Source: Streptomyces sp. CB02400 (GTDB lineage Bacteria; Actinomycetota; Actinomycetes; Streptomycetales; Streptomycetaceae). Taken from it: a DNA stretch of 64,000 nt. Both the position numbers and the translations under genes were made by a program. The notes under the pieces were generated by a model. That model worked only from the letters and a program-made list of their open reading frames with translations, was not told where the DNA came from and ran no database searches. Positions 24,324 to 32,958 of the stretch are shown here, one piece after another. Every line of letters begins with the position of its first letter. Position 1 is the stretch's first letter. The stretch spans positions 183,140 to 247,139 of the forward strand of contig NZ_LIWB01000010.1 in the NCBI RefSeq assembly GCF_001905725.1, written 5' to 3'.

Positions 24324-26501
24324 TCAGCGGGCGTCCGTGAAGACCTCCCCCCGCTCCGCCTTCGCCACCAGCAGCGCCGGCGGGGTGAAGCGCTCGCCGT
24401 AGCGCTCGGCGAGCTCACGCGCGCGGGCCGCGAATCCGGGCAGGCCGCCCTCGTAGCCGTTGATGTACTGGAGGACGCCGCCGGTCCAGCCGGGGAAGCC
24501 GATGCCGAGGATGGAGCCGATGTTGGCGTCGGCGACGGAGGTCAGCACGCCCTCCTCAAGCAGCCGGACGGTGTCCAGCGCCTCGGCGAACAGCATGCGC
24601 TCCTGCATGTCGCGGAACGGGATCTCGTGGTCGGCCTTCCCGAAGTGCTCGCGCAGTCCGGGCCACAGGCTGCCGCGCTTGCCGTCCTCGCCGTACTCGT
24701 AGAAGCCGGCGCCTCCGCTGCGGCCGGGGCGTTCGAACTCGTCGACCATGCGGTCGATGACGGCCTCGGCGGGGTGTGCGGTCCAGGTGCCGCCGGCCTC
24801 CTCGACGGCCCGCTTCGTCTCGCTGCGGATCTTGCGCGGGAGGGTGAGCGTCAGCTCGTCCATCAGGGAGAGCACCTTGGCCGGGTAGCCCGCCTGGGCG
24901 GCGGCCTGCTCGACCGAGGCGGGCTCGATGCCCTCGCCGACCATGGCGACGCCCTCGTTGATGAAGTGCCCGATGACGCGCGAGGTGAAGAAGCCGCGCG
25001 AGTCGTTGACGACGATCGGGGTCTTGTTGATCTGCCGGACCAGGTCGAAGGCGCGGGCCAGCGCCTCGTCGCCGGTGCGCCCGCCCTTGATGATCTCGAC
25101 CAGCGGCATCTTGTCGACGGGCGAGAAGAAGTGCAGCCCGATGAAGTCGGCCTGGCGCTCGACGCCCTCGGCGAGGGCGGTGATGGGCAGGGTGGAGGTG
25201 TTGGAGCACAGCAGCGCGTCGGGGGCGACGACGTCCTGGATCTCCTGGAACACCTTGTGCTTGAGGGAGGTGTCCTCGAAGACGGCCTCGATGACCGCGT
25301 CACAGCCGGCGAGGTCGGCGGCCTCGGCGGTGGGCGTGATCCGGGCGAGCAGCGCGTCGGCCTTCTCCTGGCTGGTACGGCCCTTGGCGACGGCCTTGGC
25401 GCACAGCTTCTCGGAGTAGCCCTTGCCCTTGACGGCGGCCTCCAGGGAGACGTCCTTCAGGACGACCTCGATGCCCGCGCGGGCGCACGAGTAGGCGATG
25501 CCCGCGCCCATCATCCCGGCGCCGAGGACGGCCACCTTGGTCACCTTGCGCGGTTCGACTCCCTTGGGCCGGTTGGCGCCGGAGTTGACGGCCTGGAGGT
25601 CGAAGAAGAACGCCTGGATCATGTTCTTCGAGGTCTGTCCGGCGGCCAGCTCGACGAAGTAGCGGGCCTCGATGACCTGGGCGGTCTCGAAGTCGACCTG
25701 GGAGCCCTCGACGGCGGCGGCCATGATGTTGCGCGGGGCCGGGTAGGGGGCGCCGCCCGTCTGCTTGCGCAGGTTGGCCGGGAAGGCGGGGAGGTTGGCG
25801 GCGAACTTCGGGTGGGCGGGGGTACCGCCGGGGATGCGGTAGCCGGGCCGGTCCCAGGGCTGGGCGGACTCGGGGTTGGCGTCGATGAAGGCGCGGGCCT
25901 TGGCGAGCATGTCCTCGCGCGTGTCGGCGATCTCGTCGACCAGGCCGTTCTGCTGGGCGCGGCGCGGGTTGTACTGGGTGCCCTGGAGGAGCACCTTCAG
26001 CAGCGCGTCGGTGATACCGAGCATGCGGACGGTGCGGACGACGCCGCCGCCTCCGGGGAGCAGGCCGAGGGTGACCTCGGGGCAGCCGATCTTGGAGCCG
26101 GGGGCGTCGAGGGCGATCCGGTGGTGGCAGGCGAGGGCGAGTTCGTAGCCGCCGCCGAGGGCGGCGCCGTTGATCGCCGCGACGACGGGCTTGCCGAGGG
26201 TCTCGATGCGGCGCAGGTGCCGCTTGATGGCCATGCCGCCGTCGAAGAGGTCCTGCGCCGTCTCGGAGGTGACCCGGATGAGGTCGCGCAGGTCGCCGCC
26301 GGCGAAGAAGGTCTTCTTGGCGGAGGTGACGATGATGCCGCGGATGGAGTCCCTCTCCGCCTCCAGGCGGTCGGTGATCACGGCGAGGGAGTCGCGGAAC
26401 GCCTGGTTCATGGTGTTCGCGGACTGGTGGGGGTCGTCGAGGACGAGGGTGACGACGCCGGTACGGTCCTGTTCCCAGCGGATGGTGGTGCTCTCGGTCA
26501 T
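24324..26501 (-). CDS. Bifunctional 3-hydroxyacyl-CoA dehydrogenase / enoyl-CoA hydratase (FadB/FadJ-like)
   Basis: In this 725-residue protein, residues 1-200 form a crotonase domain with both catalytic glutamates visible (GGGYELALACHH and GCPEVTLGL). Residues about 325-505 form the NAD-binding domain (VLGAGMMGAGIAYSCARAG, catalytic His in LHFFSPVDKMPLVE). Residues about 510-725 are the C-terminal dimerisation domains. It hydrates enoyl-CoA and oxidises the 3-hydroxyacyl-CoA in beta-oxidation. It is third in a transcript with the CaiB-like protein and the thiolase, 39 bases after the thiolase stop. The operon order supports a trifunctional-type complex with the thiolase. Confidence 0.95.
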   Translation of the reverse strand: MTESTTIRWEQDRTGVVTLVLDDPHQSANTMNQAFRDSLAVITDRLEAERDSIRGIIVTSAKKTFFAGGDLRDLIRVTSETAQDLFDGGMAIKRHLRRIETLGKPVVAAINGAALGGGYELALACHHRIALDAPGSKIGCPEVTLGLLPGGGGVVRTVRMLGITDALLKVLLQGTQYNPRRAQQNGLVDEIADTREDMLAKARAFIDANPESAQPWDRPGYRIPGGTPAHPKFAANLPAFPANLRKQTGGAPYPAPRNIMAAAVEGSQVDFETAQVIEARYFVELAAGQTSKNMIQAFFFDLQAVNSGANRPKGVEPRKVTKVAVLGAGMMGAGIAYSCARAGIEVVLKDVSLEAAVKGKGYSEKLCAKAVAKGRTSQEKADALLARITPTAEAADLAGCDAVIEAVFEDTSLKHKVFQEIQDVVAPDALLCSNTSTLPITALAEGVERQADFIGLHFFSPVDKMPLVEIIKGGRTGDEALARAFDLVRQINKTPIVVNDSRGFFTSRVIGHFINEGVAMVGEGIEPASVEQAAAQAGYPAKVLSLMDELTLTLPRKIRSETKRAVEEAGGTWTAHPAEAVIDRMVDEFERPGRSGGAGFYEYGEDGKRGSLWPGLREHFGKADHEIPFRDMQERMLFAEALDTVRLLEEGVLTSVADANIGSILGIGFPGWTGGVLQYINGYEGGLPGFAARARELAERYGERFTPPALLVAKAERGEVFTDAR

Positions 26502-26540
26502 GGGGAAGTCTCCGTGAGTGAGGTGGCGGGGCGCTGGGGC

Positions 26541-27755
26541 TCAGAGGCGTTCGACGACGGTGGCGATGCCCATGCCGCCGCCCACGCACAGCGTGGCGAG
26601 GCCGTAGCGCTTGTCCTGGCGCTCGAGTTCGTCGACGAGGGTGCCGAGGATCATCGCGCCGGTGGCGCCGAGCGGGTGGCCCAGCGCGATGGCGCCGCCG
26701 TTGACGTTGACCTTGTCCAGGGACAGGCCCATGTCCCGCGCGAAACGCAGGACGACGGCGGCGAACGCCTCGTTGATCTCGACGAGGTCGATGTCGTCGA
26801 TGGTCAGGCCGGCCTTGGCGAGGGCCTTGCGGGTGGCGGGGGCGGGGCCGGTGAGCATGATGGTGGGCTCGGACCCGGACACGGCGGCGGAGACGATCCT
26901 GGCGCGCGGGGTGAGTCCGTAGCGGTCGCCGACCTCCTTGGAGCCGATGGCGACGAGCGCGGCGCCGTCGACGATGCCGGAGGAGTTGCCCGCGTGGTGG
27001 ACGTGGTCGATCTTCTCGACCCAGTGGTACTTCTGCAGGGCCACGGCGTCGAAGCCGCCCAGCTCGCCGATGTCCGCGAAGGACGGCTTCAGCTTGGCCA
27101 GCGAGTCGGCCGTGGTGCCGGGGCGCAGGTGCTCGTCGTGGTCGAGGACGGTGAGGCCGCTGCGGTCCCGCACCGGGACGACCGACCGCTCGAAGCGGTT
27201 CTCCTTCCAGGCGGTGGCCGCGCGCTCCTGCGACAGGGCGGCGTACTCGTCGACGTCCCGCCGGGAGAAGCCCTCGATGGTGGCGATCAGGTCGGCGCCG
27301 ATGCCCTGAGGGACGAAGTCGGTGGCGAGGTTGGTCATCGGGTCGTTGAACCAGGCGCCCCCGTCCGAGGCCATCGGCACCCGGGACATCGACTCGACGC
27401 CGCCGGCGAGGACCAGGTCCTCCCAGCCGGAGCGGACCTTGGCGGCGGCCAGGTTGACGGCCTCCAGACCCGAGGCACAGAAGCGGTTCTCCTGCACGCC
27501 CGCCACCGTGTCGGGCAGTCCGGCCGCGATGGCGGCGATGCGGGCGATGTCGGAGCCCTGGTCGCCGACCGGGCCGACGACGCCGAGCACGATGTCGTCG
27601 ACGGCCGCCGGGTCGAGGCCGGGGAAGCGGTCGCGGACCTCGTGGATGAGGCCGACGACCAGGTCGACGGGCTTGGTGCCGTGCAGGGCGCCGCCTGCCT
27701 TGCCGCGCCCGCGCGGGGTGCGGATCGCGTCGTACACGTACGCTTCGGTGCTCAC
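26541..27755 (-). CDS. Acetyl-CoA C-acyltransferase (thiolase, FadA-like)
   Basis: The 404-residue thiolase has the acylated Cys in ENRFCASGLEAVN (about residue 92), GGVESMSRVP, and the catalytic His/Cys pair in GGAIALGHPLGATGA and LCVGGGMGIA. It cleaves 3-ketoacyl-CoA with CoA. The GTG start (VSTEAYVYDAIRTP) has AAAGG upstream and lies eleven bases after the CaiB-like stop, so it is cotranscribed. The N-terminal motif and the context are those of beta-oxidation thiolases, not of the beta-ketoadipyl-CoA thiolase PcaF. Confidence 0.95.
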   Translation of the reverse strand: MSTEAYVYDAIRTPRGRGKAGGALHGTKPVDLVVGLIHEVRDRFPGLDPAAVDDIVLGVVGPVGDQGSDIARIAAIAAGLPDTVAGVQENRFCASGLEAVNLAAAKVRSGWEDLVLAGGVESMSRVPMASDGGAWFNDPMTNLATDFVPQGIGADLIATIEGFSRRDVDEYAALSQERAATAWKENRFERSVVPVRDRSGLTVLDHDEHLRPGTTADSLAKLKPSFADIGELGGFDAVALQKYHWVEKIDHVHHAGNSSGIVDGAALVAIGSKEVGDRYGLTPRARIVSAAVSGSEPTIMLTGPAPATRKALAKAGLTIDDIDLVEINEAFAAVVLRFARDMGLSLDKVNVNGGAIALGHPLGATGAMILGTLVDELERQDKRYGLATLCVGGGMGIATVVERL

Positions 27756-27766
27756 GAGGGGGCCTT

Positions 27767-28930
27767 TCACTGAGGGTTCGAGGGCTTCGGGGGCTTCGGG
27801 GGCGAGGACAGCAGTCGGGGTACGTCCCAGTCGCGGGCCACGTCGTCGGTGTCGGCGCCCGGCCGGGCGGGCCCGGTGCGGACGCCGGCGGGGGTCGCGG
27901 AGAACCGCGGGGCCGGTGCGGGCTGGGTGATGCCGGCGTGGTCGGTGAAGGTGCCCCGGGCGGCGAGGTGCGGGTGGTGCGGGGCCTCGCGCAGGGACAG
28001 CACCGGCGCCACGCACGCGTCGGAGCCGTCGAAGCGGGCCGTCCACTCGTCGCGGGTGCGGGTCCTGAAGCGGGCGGCGACCCGCTCGCGCAGCTCCGGC
28101 CAGCGGGTGACGTCGGTGTGCGCCTCGCTCTGGCCGTCGATGCCGAGCAGGCGCAGGAACTCGGCGTAGAACCGCGGCTCCAGCGCGCCCACCGCCATGT
28201 GCCTGCCGTCGGCGGTCTCGTAGGTGCCGTAGTAGGGGCAGCCACCGTCGAGGAGGTTGGCGCCGCGCCGGTCCTGCCAGGCGCCGGCGGCGAGCATGCC
28301 GTGGATCATCGCGGAGAGGTGGGCGGTGCCGTCCACGATGGCGGCGTCGACGACCTGTCCGGTGCCGGTCGCGCGCGCGTGGTGCAGCGCGGCGAGGACG
28401 CCGACGACGAGGTAGAGGGAGCCGCCCGCGTAGTCGCCGAGCAGGTTGGCCGGGACGGCCGGGGGCCCGTCCGGGTCGCCGATCATGCCGAGGGTGCCGG
28501 TGAGGGCGATGTAGGCGATGTCGTGGCCCGCGCGGTCGGCGAGGGGGCCCTGCTGGCCCCAGCCGGTCATCCGGCCGTACACCAGGCGCGGGTTGCGGGC
28601 GTGGCAGTCCCCGGGGCCGACGCCGAGCCGCTCGGCGACTCCGGGGCGGTAGCCCTCGATGAGCACGTCGGCGCGTTCGACGAGGTCGAGGACGCGGGCG
28701 GGGCCGTCGGGGGCCTTCAGGTCGACGATCACCGAGCGCTTGTTGCGGTTGGTCACGTCGAGGGCGGGGGCGATCCCGAGTCCGGGGCCGCCCGGGCGGT
28801 CCACGCGTACGACGTCGGCGCCCAGGTCGGCCAGGAGCATGGCGGCGAACGGGCCGGGCCCGATCCCGGCCAGCTCGACCACGCGCACGCCGCCGAGCGG
28901 ACCGTGTCCCGGCGTCTTCGCCTCCGTCAT
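27767..28930 (-). CDS. CaiB/BaiF CoA-transferase family, alpha-methylacyl-CoA racemase type
   Basis: The 387-residue protein opens with VRVVELAGIGPGPFAAMLLADLGADVVRVD and has the racemase residues His in RAGHDIAYIALTG and Asp in NLLGDYAGGS, as in mycobacterial MCR/AMACR. It would epimerise (2R)- to (2S)-methyl-branched acyl-CoAs so that beta-oxidation can proceed. This fits its position as first gene before thiolase and FadB. The C-terminal 25 residues are Pro/Lys/Ser-rich and probably disordered. It is divergent from the enoyl reductase homologue across an operator-containing gap. Confidence 0.92.
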   Translation of the reverse strand: MTEAKTPGHGPLGGVRVVELAGIGPGPFAAMLLADLGADVVRVDRPGGPGLGIAPALDVTNRNKRSVIVDLKAPDGPARVLDLVERADVLIEGYRPGVAERLGVGPGDCHARNPRLVYGRMTGWGQQGPLADRAGHDIAYIALTGTLGMIGDPDGPPAVPANLLGDYAGGSLYLVVGVLAALHHARATGTGQVVDAAIVDGTAHLSAMIHGMLAAGAWQDRRGANLLDGGCPYYGTYETADGRHMAVGALEPRFYAEFLRLLGIDGQSEAHTDVTRWPELRERVAARFRTRTRDEWTARFDGSDACVAPVLSLREAPHHPHLAARGTFTDHAGITQPAPAPRFSATPAGVRTGPARPGADTDDVARDWDVPRLLSSPPKPPKPSNPQ

Positions 28931-28946
28931 CGAGCCCCCATCGGCT

Positions 28947-29024
28947 GTGACACTACTGGTGTAACACCCATGATGTTAGGAACGTGTTCCACCCGGCACA
29001 AGACCGGGCGAGCAAGCGCTTGGC
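28947..29024. promoter_or_regulatory. Divergent regulatory region with two palindromes
   Basis: GTGACACTACTGGTGTAACA (start 28947) is an imperfect palindrome seventeen bases from the CaiB-like start. CAAGCGCTTG (29013-29022), in the context AGCAAGCGCTTGGC, is a perfect palindrome resembling TetR-type fatty-acid or sterol operators (mycobacterial KstR2 type, AnCAAGnnCTTGnT). The assignment to a regulator is inference. Confidence 0.45.
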
Positions 29025-29202
29025 CACTGTACGGCGCGGCGCCGTCTCCCGCGCCGGTCCACGCGCTGTCGCGCCTTTTCCCGCTTCTTCAGGGCGTTCG
29101 GGGCACGGTCACCGGTTTCCTCCGGGCTCGCCGTCGGACTCCGTACCCCTCACGCTAGCCTCGGCCACCGACAGCGGCGCGGCTGCACGACCAAGGGGTG
29201 TC

Positions 29203-30381
29203 ATGAGCAGGCTGAAAAGGACGGACCGTCCGTACGACATCGTGCTCTTCGGAGCGACCGGCTTCGTCGGAACCCTGACCGCGGAGTATCTCGCCGGCCA
29301 TGCCCCCGCCGGGCTGCGCTGGGCGATCGCCGGACGCAGCACGGAGAAGCTGGAGCGACTGCGGGACCGGCTGCCCGGCGGTGCGGAGGTCGGGCTGCTG
29401 CGGGCGGACGTGTCCGACCCGGCCTCGCTGCGCGCCCTCGCCGAGCACGCGCGGGTGGTCGCCACGACCGTCGGCCCCTATGTGGAGTACGGCGAGGAAC
29501 TCGTCGCCGCCTGCGCGGACACCGGGGCGGACTACGTCGACCTCACGGGTGAGCCGGAGTTCGTGGACCTGATGTACGTCCGGCACGACGCACGCGCGCG
29601 GGAGACCGGGGCGCGGCTGGTGCACGCCTGCGGCTTCGACTCGGTGCCGCACGACCTGGGCGCGTACTTCACCGTGCGGCAGCTCCCGGAGGGGGTGCCG
29701 CTGACCGTGGACGGCTTCGTGACCGTCGACGCGGCCTTCTCGGGCGGGACCTTCGCCTCGGCGCTGAACCAGTTCGCCCGGCACCGCGGGCTCCGCGCGG
29801 CGGCCCTGGACCGCCGGCGCCATGAACCGCGGCTGGTGGGCCGCCGGGCGTCGGCCCCGACGGGCGTGCCGCGCTACGCGCCGGAGGTCGGCGCCTGGGC
29901 CCTGCCCCTGCCGACCATCGACGGGCAGATCGTGCGCCGTTCGGCCAAGGCGCTCGACCGGTACGGTCCCGACTTCCGCTACCGGCACTACGCGGCCGTG
30001 CGGCGGCTCCCGGTGGCGGTGGGCGGGGTGGCGGCCGTGGGCGCGCTGGTGACGGCGGCCCAGTTCCCGCCGCTGCGACGCAGGCTCTCCGACCGGCTCG
30101 GACCCGGCGACGGTCCTGGCCCCGAGAAGCGCGCCCGGAGCTGGTTCACCGTCCGCTTCGTCGGAGAGGGCGGCGGGCGCCGGGTGTACACGGAGGTCGC
30201 GGGCGGCGACCCCGGTTACGACGAGACGGCGAAGATGCTGGCCGAGGGGGCGCTCTGCCTGGCCTTCGACGACCTCCCGCCGACGGCCGGCCAGGTCACG
30301 ACGGCGATGGCGATGGGTGATGCGCTGATCGACCGCCTCCGCGCGGCGGGCATCCGCTTCCGCGTCGCCGCGACCCGCTGA
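29203..30381 (+). CDS. Saccharopine dehydrogenase-like trans-acting enoyl reductase family protein
   Basis: The 392-residue protein has an N-terminal NAD(P)-binding fold (DIVLFGATGFVGTLTAEYLA), then GPYVEYGEELVAACADTGADYVDLTGE and CGFDSVPHDLGAYF. These are typical of the family that includes the mycobacterial trans-acting enoyl reductase Rv2953 and eukaryotic SCCPDH. In mycobacteria the enzyme reduces polyketide-derived enoyl chains of phthiocerol lipids. The Streptomyces substrate is unknown. The ATG at 29203 gives the conserved MSRLKRTDRPYDI. The longer open frame upstream runs through the regulatory region and is rejected. It is divergent from the beta-oxidation operon. Confidence 0.88.
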   Translation: MSRLKRTDRPYDIVLFGATGFVGTLTAEYLAGHAPAGLRWAIAGRSTEKLERLRDRLPGGAEVGLLRADVSDPASLRALAEHARVVATTVGPYVEYGEELVAACADTGADYVDLTGEPEFVDLMYVRHDARARETGARLVHACGFDSVPHDLGAYFTVRQLPEGVPLTVDGFVTVDAAFSGGTFASALNQFARHRGLRAAALDRRRHEPRLVGRRASAPTGVPRYAPEVGAWALPLPTIDGQIVRRSAKALDRYGPDFRYRHYAAVRRLPVAVGGVAAVGALVTAAQFPPLRRRLSDRLGPGDGPGPEKRARSWFTVRFVGEGGGRRVYTEVAGGDPGYDETAKMLAEGALCLAFDDLPPTAGQVTTAMAMGDALIDRLRAAGIRFRVAATR

Positions 30382-30399
30382 CGCCCGGCCGGTCAGGGA

Positions 30400-30546
30400 C
30401 TACAGCGGCCACTCGACCAACGTGTAGATCATCCCGACGATCCAGCCCAGCCCGGCCAGTACGGCGAGGGCGAGCCCGACGGTCACGGCCCGCTCGACGG
30501 GCCGTGAGTCGGCGGCAACAGGCTTGGCGGCACGGTGCGTTGTCAT
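30400..30546 (-). CDS. Small single-pass membrane protein
   Basis: The product has 48 residues: a hydrophilic N-terminus, then a helix from AVTVGLALAVLAGLGWIVGMIYTL and a terminal VEWPL. AGG lies about nine bases before the ATG. Composition and spacing fit a real small membrane protein. The function is unknown. It is convergent with the enoyl reductase homologue. Confidence 0.6.
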   Translation of the reverse strand: MTTHRAAKPVAADSRPVERAVTVGLALAVLAGLGWIVGMIYTLVEWPL

Positions 30547-30740
30547 GTGTGTCAGCCTGCCGGGGCGGGCGGGGGCGGACATCCGTACAGGTACTCAGGA
30601 GCGGTACTCAGACCGCACGGGCACGTCCCACGCCGGATCGACTCGCGCTTGAGACTTCCGCGCCTCACGTCCCGGAAACCACGCTGGTAACACGGTGGGA
30701 ACGCGGCCGGTCAAGCGCCAGACTCTCAAAGGGGAGTTCA

Positions 30741-30803
30741 ATGAAACACTTGAAGGTATGCGATTTCTTCTCGAAGTGGCCATGGACGACGAAGCGTTGG
30801 TGA
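30741..30803 (+). CDS. Possible 20-residue leader peptide
   Basis: ATG at 30741 follows AAAGGGGAG at ideal distance and reads MKHLKVCDFF, ending KWPWTTKRW. It overlaps the start of the next gene in another frame. Its ribosome binding site is better than that of the downstream gene, so it may couple translation. The frame is AT-rich relative to its neighbours. Confidence 0.4.
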   Translation: MKHLKVCDFFSKWPWTTKRW

Positions 30804-30949
30804 AGGATCCCGCCGGGGAGCTGGGGCGGATCCTGCGGTACTGGGGCGGGAACCTGCGGCACTACGCGCTGGAGCCCGGGGACGGGTCGGCGATCCACGA
30901 CTCCGGGTACCGGGAAGTGGGGCGGTGGAGCGTCGAGGACGCGTCCTAG
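30758..30949 (+). CDS. Small acidic hypothetical protein
   Basis: The 63-residue protein begins MRFLLEVAMDDEALVKD and ends in a charged segment with GYREVGRWSVED. It is not recognised beyond a likely actinobacterial small conserved protein with an ILRYWGGNLRHYAL core. The ATG has GAAGG only one base away, a poor spacing, while the overlapping upstream mini-frame has a strong site. An alternative start at 30782 (MDDEAL) is possible, and GTG at 30695 would add 21 residues. The stop overlaps the convergent endonuclease V stop by four bases. Confidence 0.65.
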   Translation: MRFLLEVAMDDEALVKDPAGELGRILRYWGGNLRHYALEPGDGSAIHDSGYREVGRWSVEDAS

Positions 30950-31638
30950 GCGGAAGCGGCCTCGCCGAGTGCCCGGCGGCACAGGGCGTCCGCCCTGCGG
31001 GTGGTCTCCGGCAGGCGGTAGGCGGGGACCAGGGCGAGGGTGTGGGCGCAGGCGTTGTCCAGGCTCACGCGGTGACCGACCGAGACGAAGACCGGCTTGA
31101 CGGCGTCCCTCGTGCGCAGGGCGCGGCCCACCTCCTCGCTGCCGGCCAGCAGCGGGGAGGTGCTCCCGCGCGGGGTGTCCGGTTCGTCGTGGGTGAAGGT
31201 GAAGGGGTTCTTGGCGACACCGATCGTCGGCAGGCCGGTGAGGACGCCGAGGTGGCTGGCGAGACCGAAGCGGCGGGGGTGGGCGAGGCCGTAGCCGTCG
31301 CAGACCACCAGGCCGGGCGGACACGGCAGGGCGTCGAGGGCGGCCAGCACGGTGGGTATCTCGCGGAAGGCGAGCAGTCCGGGGACGTACGGGAAGGAGA
31401 CCCGGCCGACGGCCGTGGACTCGGCGACCACGTCGAGGGTCGCCGCGTCGAGGACGACGGCCGCGGCGGCGACGACGTCCCGCTCGTCGTCGTACGCCAC
31501 GTCGACTCCGGTGACATGGCCCCTTCCGGGCGGCGGGCCCGGTTCGTCGAGCACCACCCGCGCGCGGAGTGCGTCCTGGACCGCGCGGGCCTCTTCCTCG
31601 GTCACGGGCCAGTCGGCCGGTGTGCGTACGGTCGTCAT
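30946..31638 (-). CDS. nfi: Endonuclease V (deoxyinosine 3' endonuclease)
   Basis: The 230-residue protein shows the three metal-binding acidic positions of endonuclease V: Asp in VTGVDVAYDD, Glu in LLAFREIPT and Asp in LVVCDGYGLAHPRRFG. It also has GVAKNPF and VFVSVGHRVSL. It nicks DNA one base 3' of deaminated adenine. The length is the usual one. It lies downstream of a 20-base palindrome that separates it from the small basic protein gene. Confidence 0.93.
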   Translation of the reverse strand: MTTVRTPADWPVTEEEARAVQDALRARVVLDEPGPPPGRGHVTGVDVAYDDERDVVAAAAVVLDAATLDVVAESTAVGRVSFPYVPGLLAFREIPTVLAALDALPCPPGLVVCDGYGLAHPRRFGLASHLGVLTGLPTIGVAKNPFTFTHDEPDTPRGSTSPLLAGSEEVGRALRTRDAVKPVFVSVGHRVSLDNACAHTLALVPAYRLPETTRRADALCRRALGEAASA

Positions 31639-31684
31639 GGTGCCCCGAGCCTACGCGGCGCGCGTGCTCCGCGCGGAGGGTGCT

Positions 31685-31704
31685 CCCCCTCCGCGCGGAG
31701 GGGG
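31685..31704 (-). terminator. Perfect 20-base palindrome
   Basis: CCCCCTCCGCGCGGAGGGGG lies one base after the stop of the minus-strand gene ending at 31706, and a related 12-base palindrome CTCCGCGCGGAG sits at 31667-31678. It probably ends that transcript before nfi. Confidence 0.55.
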
Positions 31705-31705
31705 C

Positions 31706-32029
31706 TCACTTGCCGAGCGCCCGCTGGAGCTGACCCTTGTTCATGTTCGAACGGCCCTCGATGCCGCGCTTCTTGGCCTCCTCGTACAGCTGGTCGCGCG
31801 TGGGGCCCTGGGAGCCCTTGCCGGACCGCTGGCCGCCGCGCTTACCGGACGACATGTCCTGCGTCGAGGTGCGGCTGGCCGTCTTCGACTCACCGGACCG
31901 GGCGCGCTCCTTGTTCACCGTCCGGGAGGCGATCTCCTTGGCGCGTCCGGTGCTCTCGCCCCGGTCCTCGGCGCTCTCCTTGATGTGCTCGTACTGACGC
32001 TCCCGTTTGGGGCTGGAACCGCTTGGCAT
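31706..32029 (-). CDS. Small basic protein with Rho-N/SAP-like C-terminus (plasmid-stabilisation type annotation)
   Basis: This 107-residue, very hydrophilic protein (RQYEHIKESAEDRG, RTVNKERARSGESKTASR) has a C-terminal 35-residue segment TRDQLYEEAKKRGIEGRSNM then NKGQLQRAL. That segment resembles the helix-extended-helix of Rho N-terminal or SAP domains, which bind nucleic acid. Similar actinobacterial proteins are often labelled plasmid stabilisation protein without evidence. The middle is probably disordered. It is monocistronic. Confidence 0.75.
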   Translation of the reverse strand: MPSGSSPKRERQYEHIKESAEDRGESTGRAKEIASRTVNKERARSGESKTASRTSTQDMSSGKRGGQRSGKGSQGPTRDQLYEEAKKRGIEGRSNMNKGQLQRALGK

Positions 32030-32528
32030 GTCCGCTCACTTCCTCTCGCGTACAGCGAACGGGTACCCACGTCGACGGCGATCAGGGCACACCGCGTGCG
32101 TCAGTGCTCCGGGCGGCCGGCCGTGTCGTACGAGCCGGTGCCGACGGCGGACAGTCCGCGGAACCGCGTGTCCGGGGTGCCGGTGTCCTTGAGCGCCCGG
32201 TGCGGCGATGTCCCGTGGTCCGTCCGTGTGCCCGGGCCGGTACGGCCGTCGGGGCGGCCGGGGCCGTCGCGCGCACGGCTGTCGCGGGCGCCCGGCGGCG
32301 CGTTCGTCTCGTCCGTGTCGTCGGTCGCGTGCTCCGCGAGTGCCTCGTGGCGGGCGGCACGGGTGCCTCAGGGGGCGCCGAGGAGAGCCGTGTCACTCGC
32401 GTGCATGAAGGCGGTGACAGAGGTCACTCGCTTTTCGTGTGCACGGATTGGCCGATTCCGTCGTCTCATCCAGTAGCCGACCCGATCCGCCCCGGAAGCC
32501 TGTCCAGCCGTCACGAGGGAGCAAGGCG
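32030..32528. other. 499-base gap without a supported gene
   Basis: Open frames here are arginine/proline-rich shadows, and no start has a ribosome binding site. Near ssgD the sequence holds GTGACAGAGGTCAC (32414-32427) and a direct repeat GTCACTCGC at 32392 and 32423, possible control elements of ssgD. Confidence 0.5.
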
Positions 32529-32942
32529 TTGTCCACCGTCATCGAGCAGACCGTCGAGGCCCGTCTCGTCGCCGCCGCGCCGCGGATGCCGAGCATTCCC
32601 GCCACCCTGCACTACGACCGCGACGACCCGTTCGCCGTCCGCATGACCTTCCCCGCGCCCGCCACCCTGGAGGGCGTCGAGGTCTGCTGGACCTTCGCCC
32701 GCGACCTGCTCGCCGCGGGGATGGAGGAGCCCGAGGGCGACGGTGACGTACGGGTCAGGCCGTACGGCTACGACCGCACCGTGCTGGAGTTCCACGCCCC
32801 CGAGGGGACCGCCGTCGTGCACGTCCGCTCGGGCGAGCTGCGCCGGTTCCTGGAGGCCACCGGCGAGCTGGTGCCGACGGGTCTGGAGCACCTCCGGCTC
32901 GACCTGGACCACGATCTCGCGGAGCTGATGCGCGACGCGTGA
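32529..32942 (+). CDS. ssgD: SsgA-like sporulation/cell division protein SsgD
   Basis: The 137-residue single-domain SALP protein has the family landmarks LHYDRDDPFAVRMTF, CWTFARDLLAAGM, GDVRVRPYG and LRRFLEATGELVP. SALPs are restricted to sporulating actinomycetes and guide septum formation and peptidoglycan maintenance. SsgD has been linked to lateral wall integrity in S. coelicolor. The assignment to SsgD rather than SsgA/B rests on sequence recollection (STVIEQTVEARLVAAAPRMP) and locus context. The start is TTG with GGGAGCAAGG upstream. Confidence 0.9.
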   Translation: MSTVIEQTVEARLVAAAPRMPSIPATLHYDRDDPFAVRMTFPAPATLEGVEVCWTFARDLLAAGMEEPEGDGDVRVRPYGYDRTVLEFHAPEGTAVVHVRSGELRRFLEATGELVPTGLEHLRLDLDHDLAELMRDA

Positions 32943-32958
32943 CGCGTGACGCGCCCGG

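Noticed and set aside
26541..27755. Thiolase considered as the missing PcaF
   Set aside because: Its motifs and operon context are those of fatty-acid thiolases, and it lies about 24 kb away without a PcaV-type operator.
21397..27773. Long plus-strand open frames opposite the permease, FadB-like and thiolase genes (1001 and 1048 codons)
   Set aside because: They are antisense to well-supported enzymes with clear catalytic motifs, and no ribosome sites or domains are visible in them.
28984..29202. N-terminal extension of the enoyl reductase homologue
   Set aside because: The upstream frame crosses the operator region and adds low-complexity residues. The conserved start is the ATG at 29203.
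32082..32396. 104-codon minus-strand frame in the gap before ssgD
   Set aside because: Arg/Pro/Thr-rich composition, no ribosome binding site and no recognisable domain.
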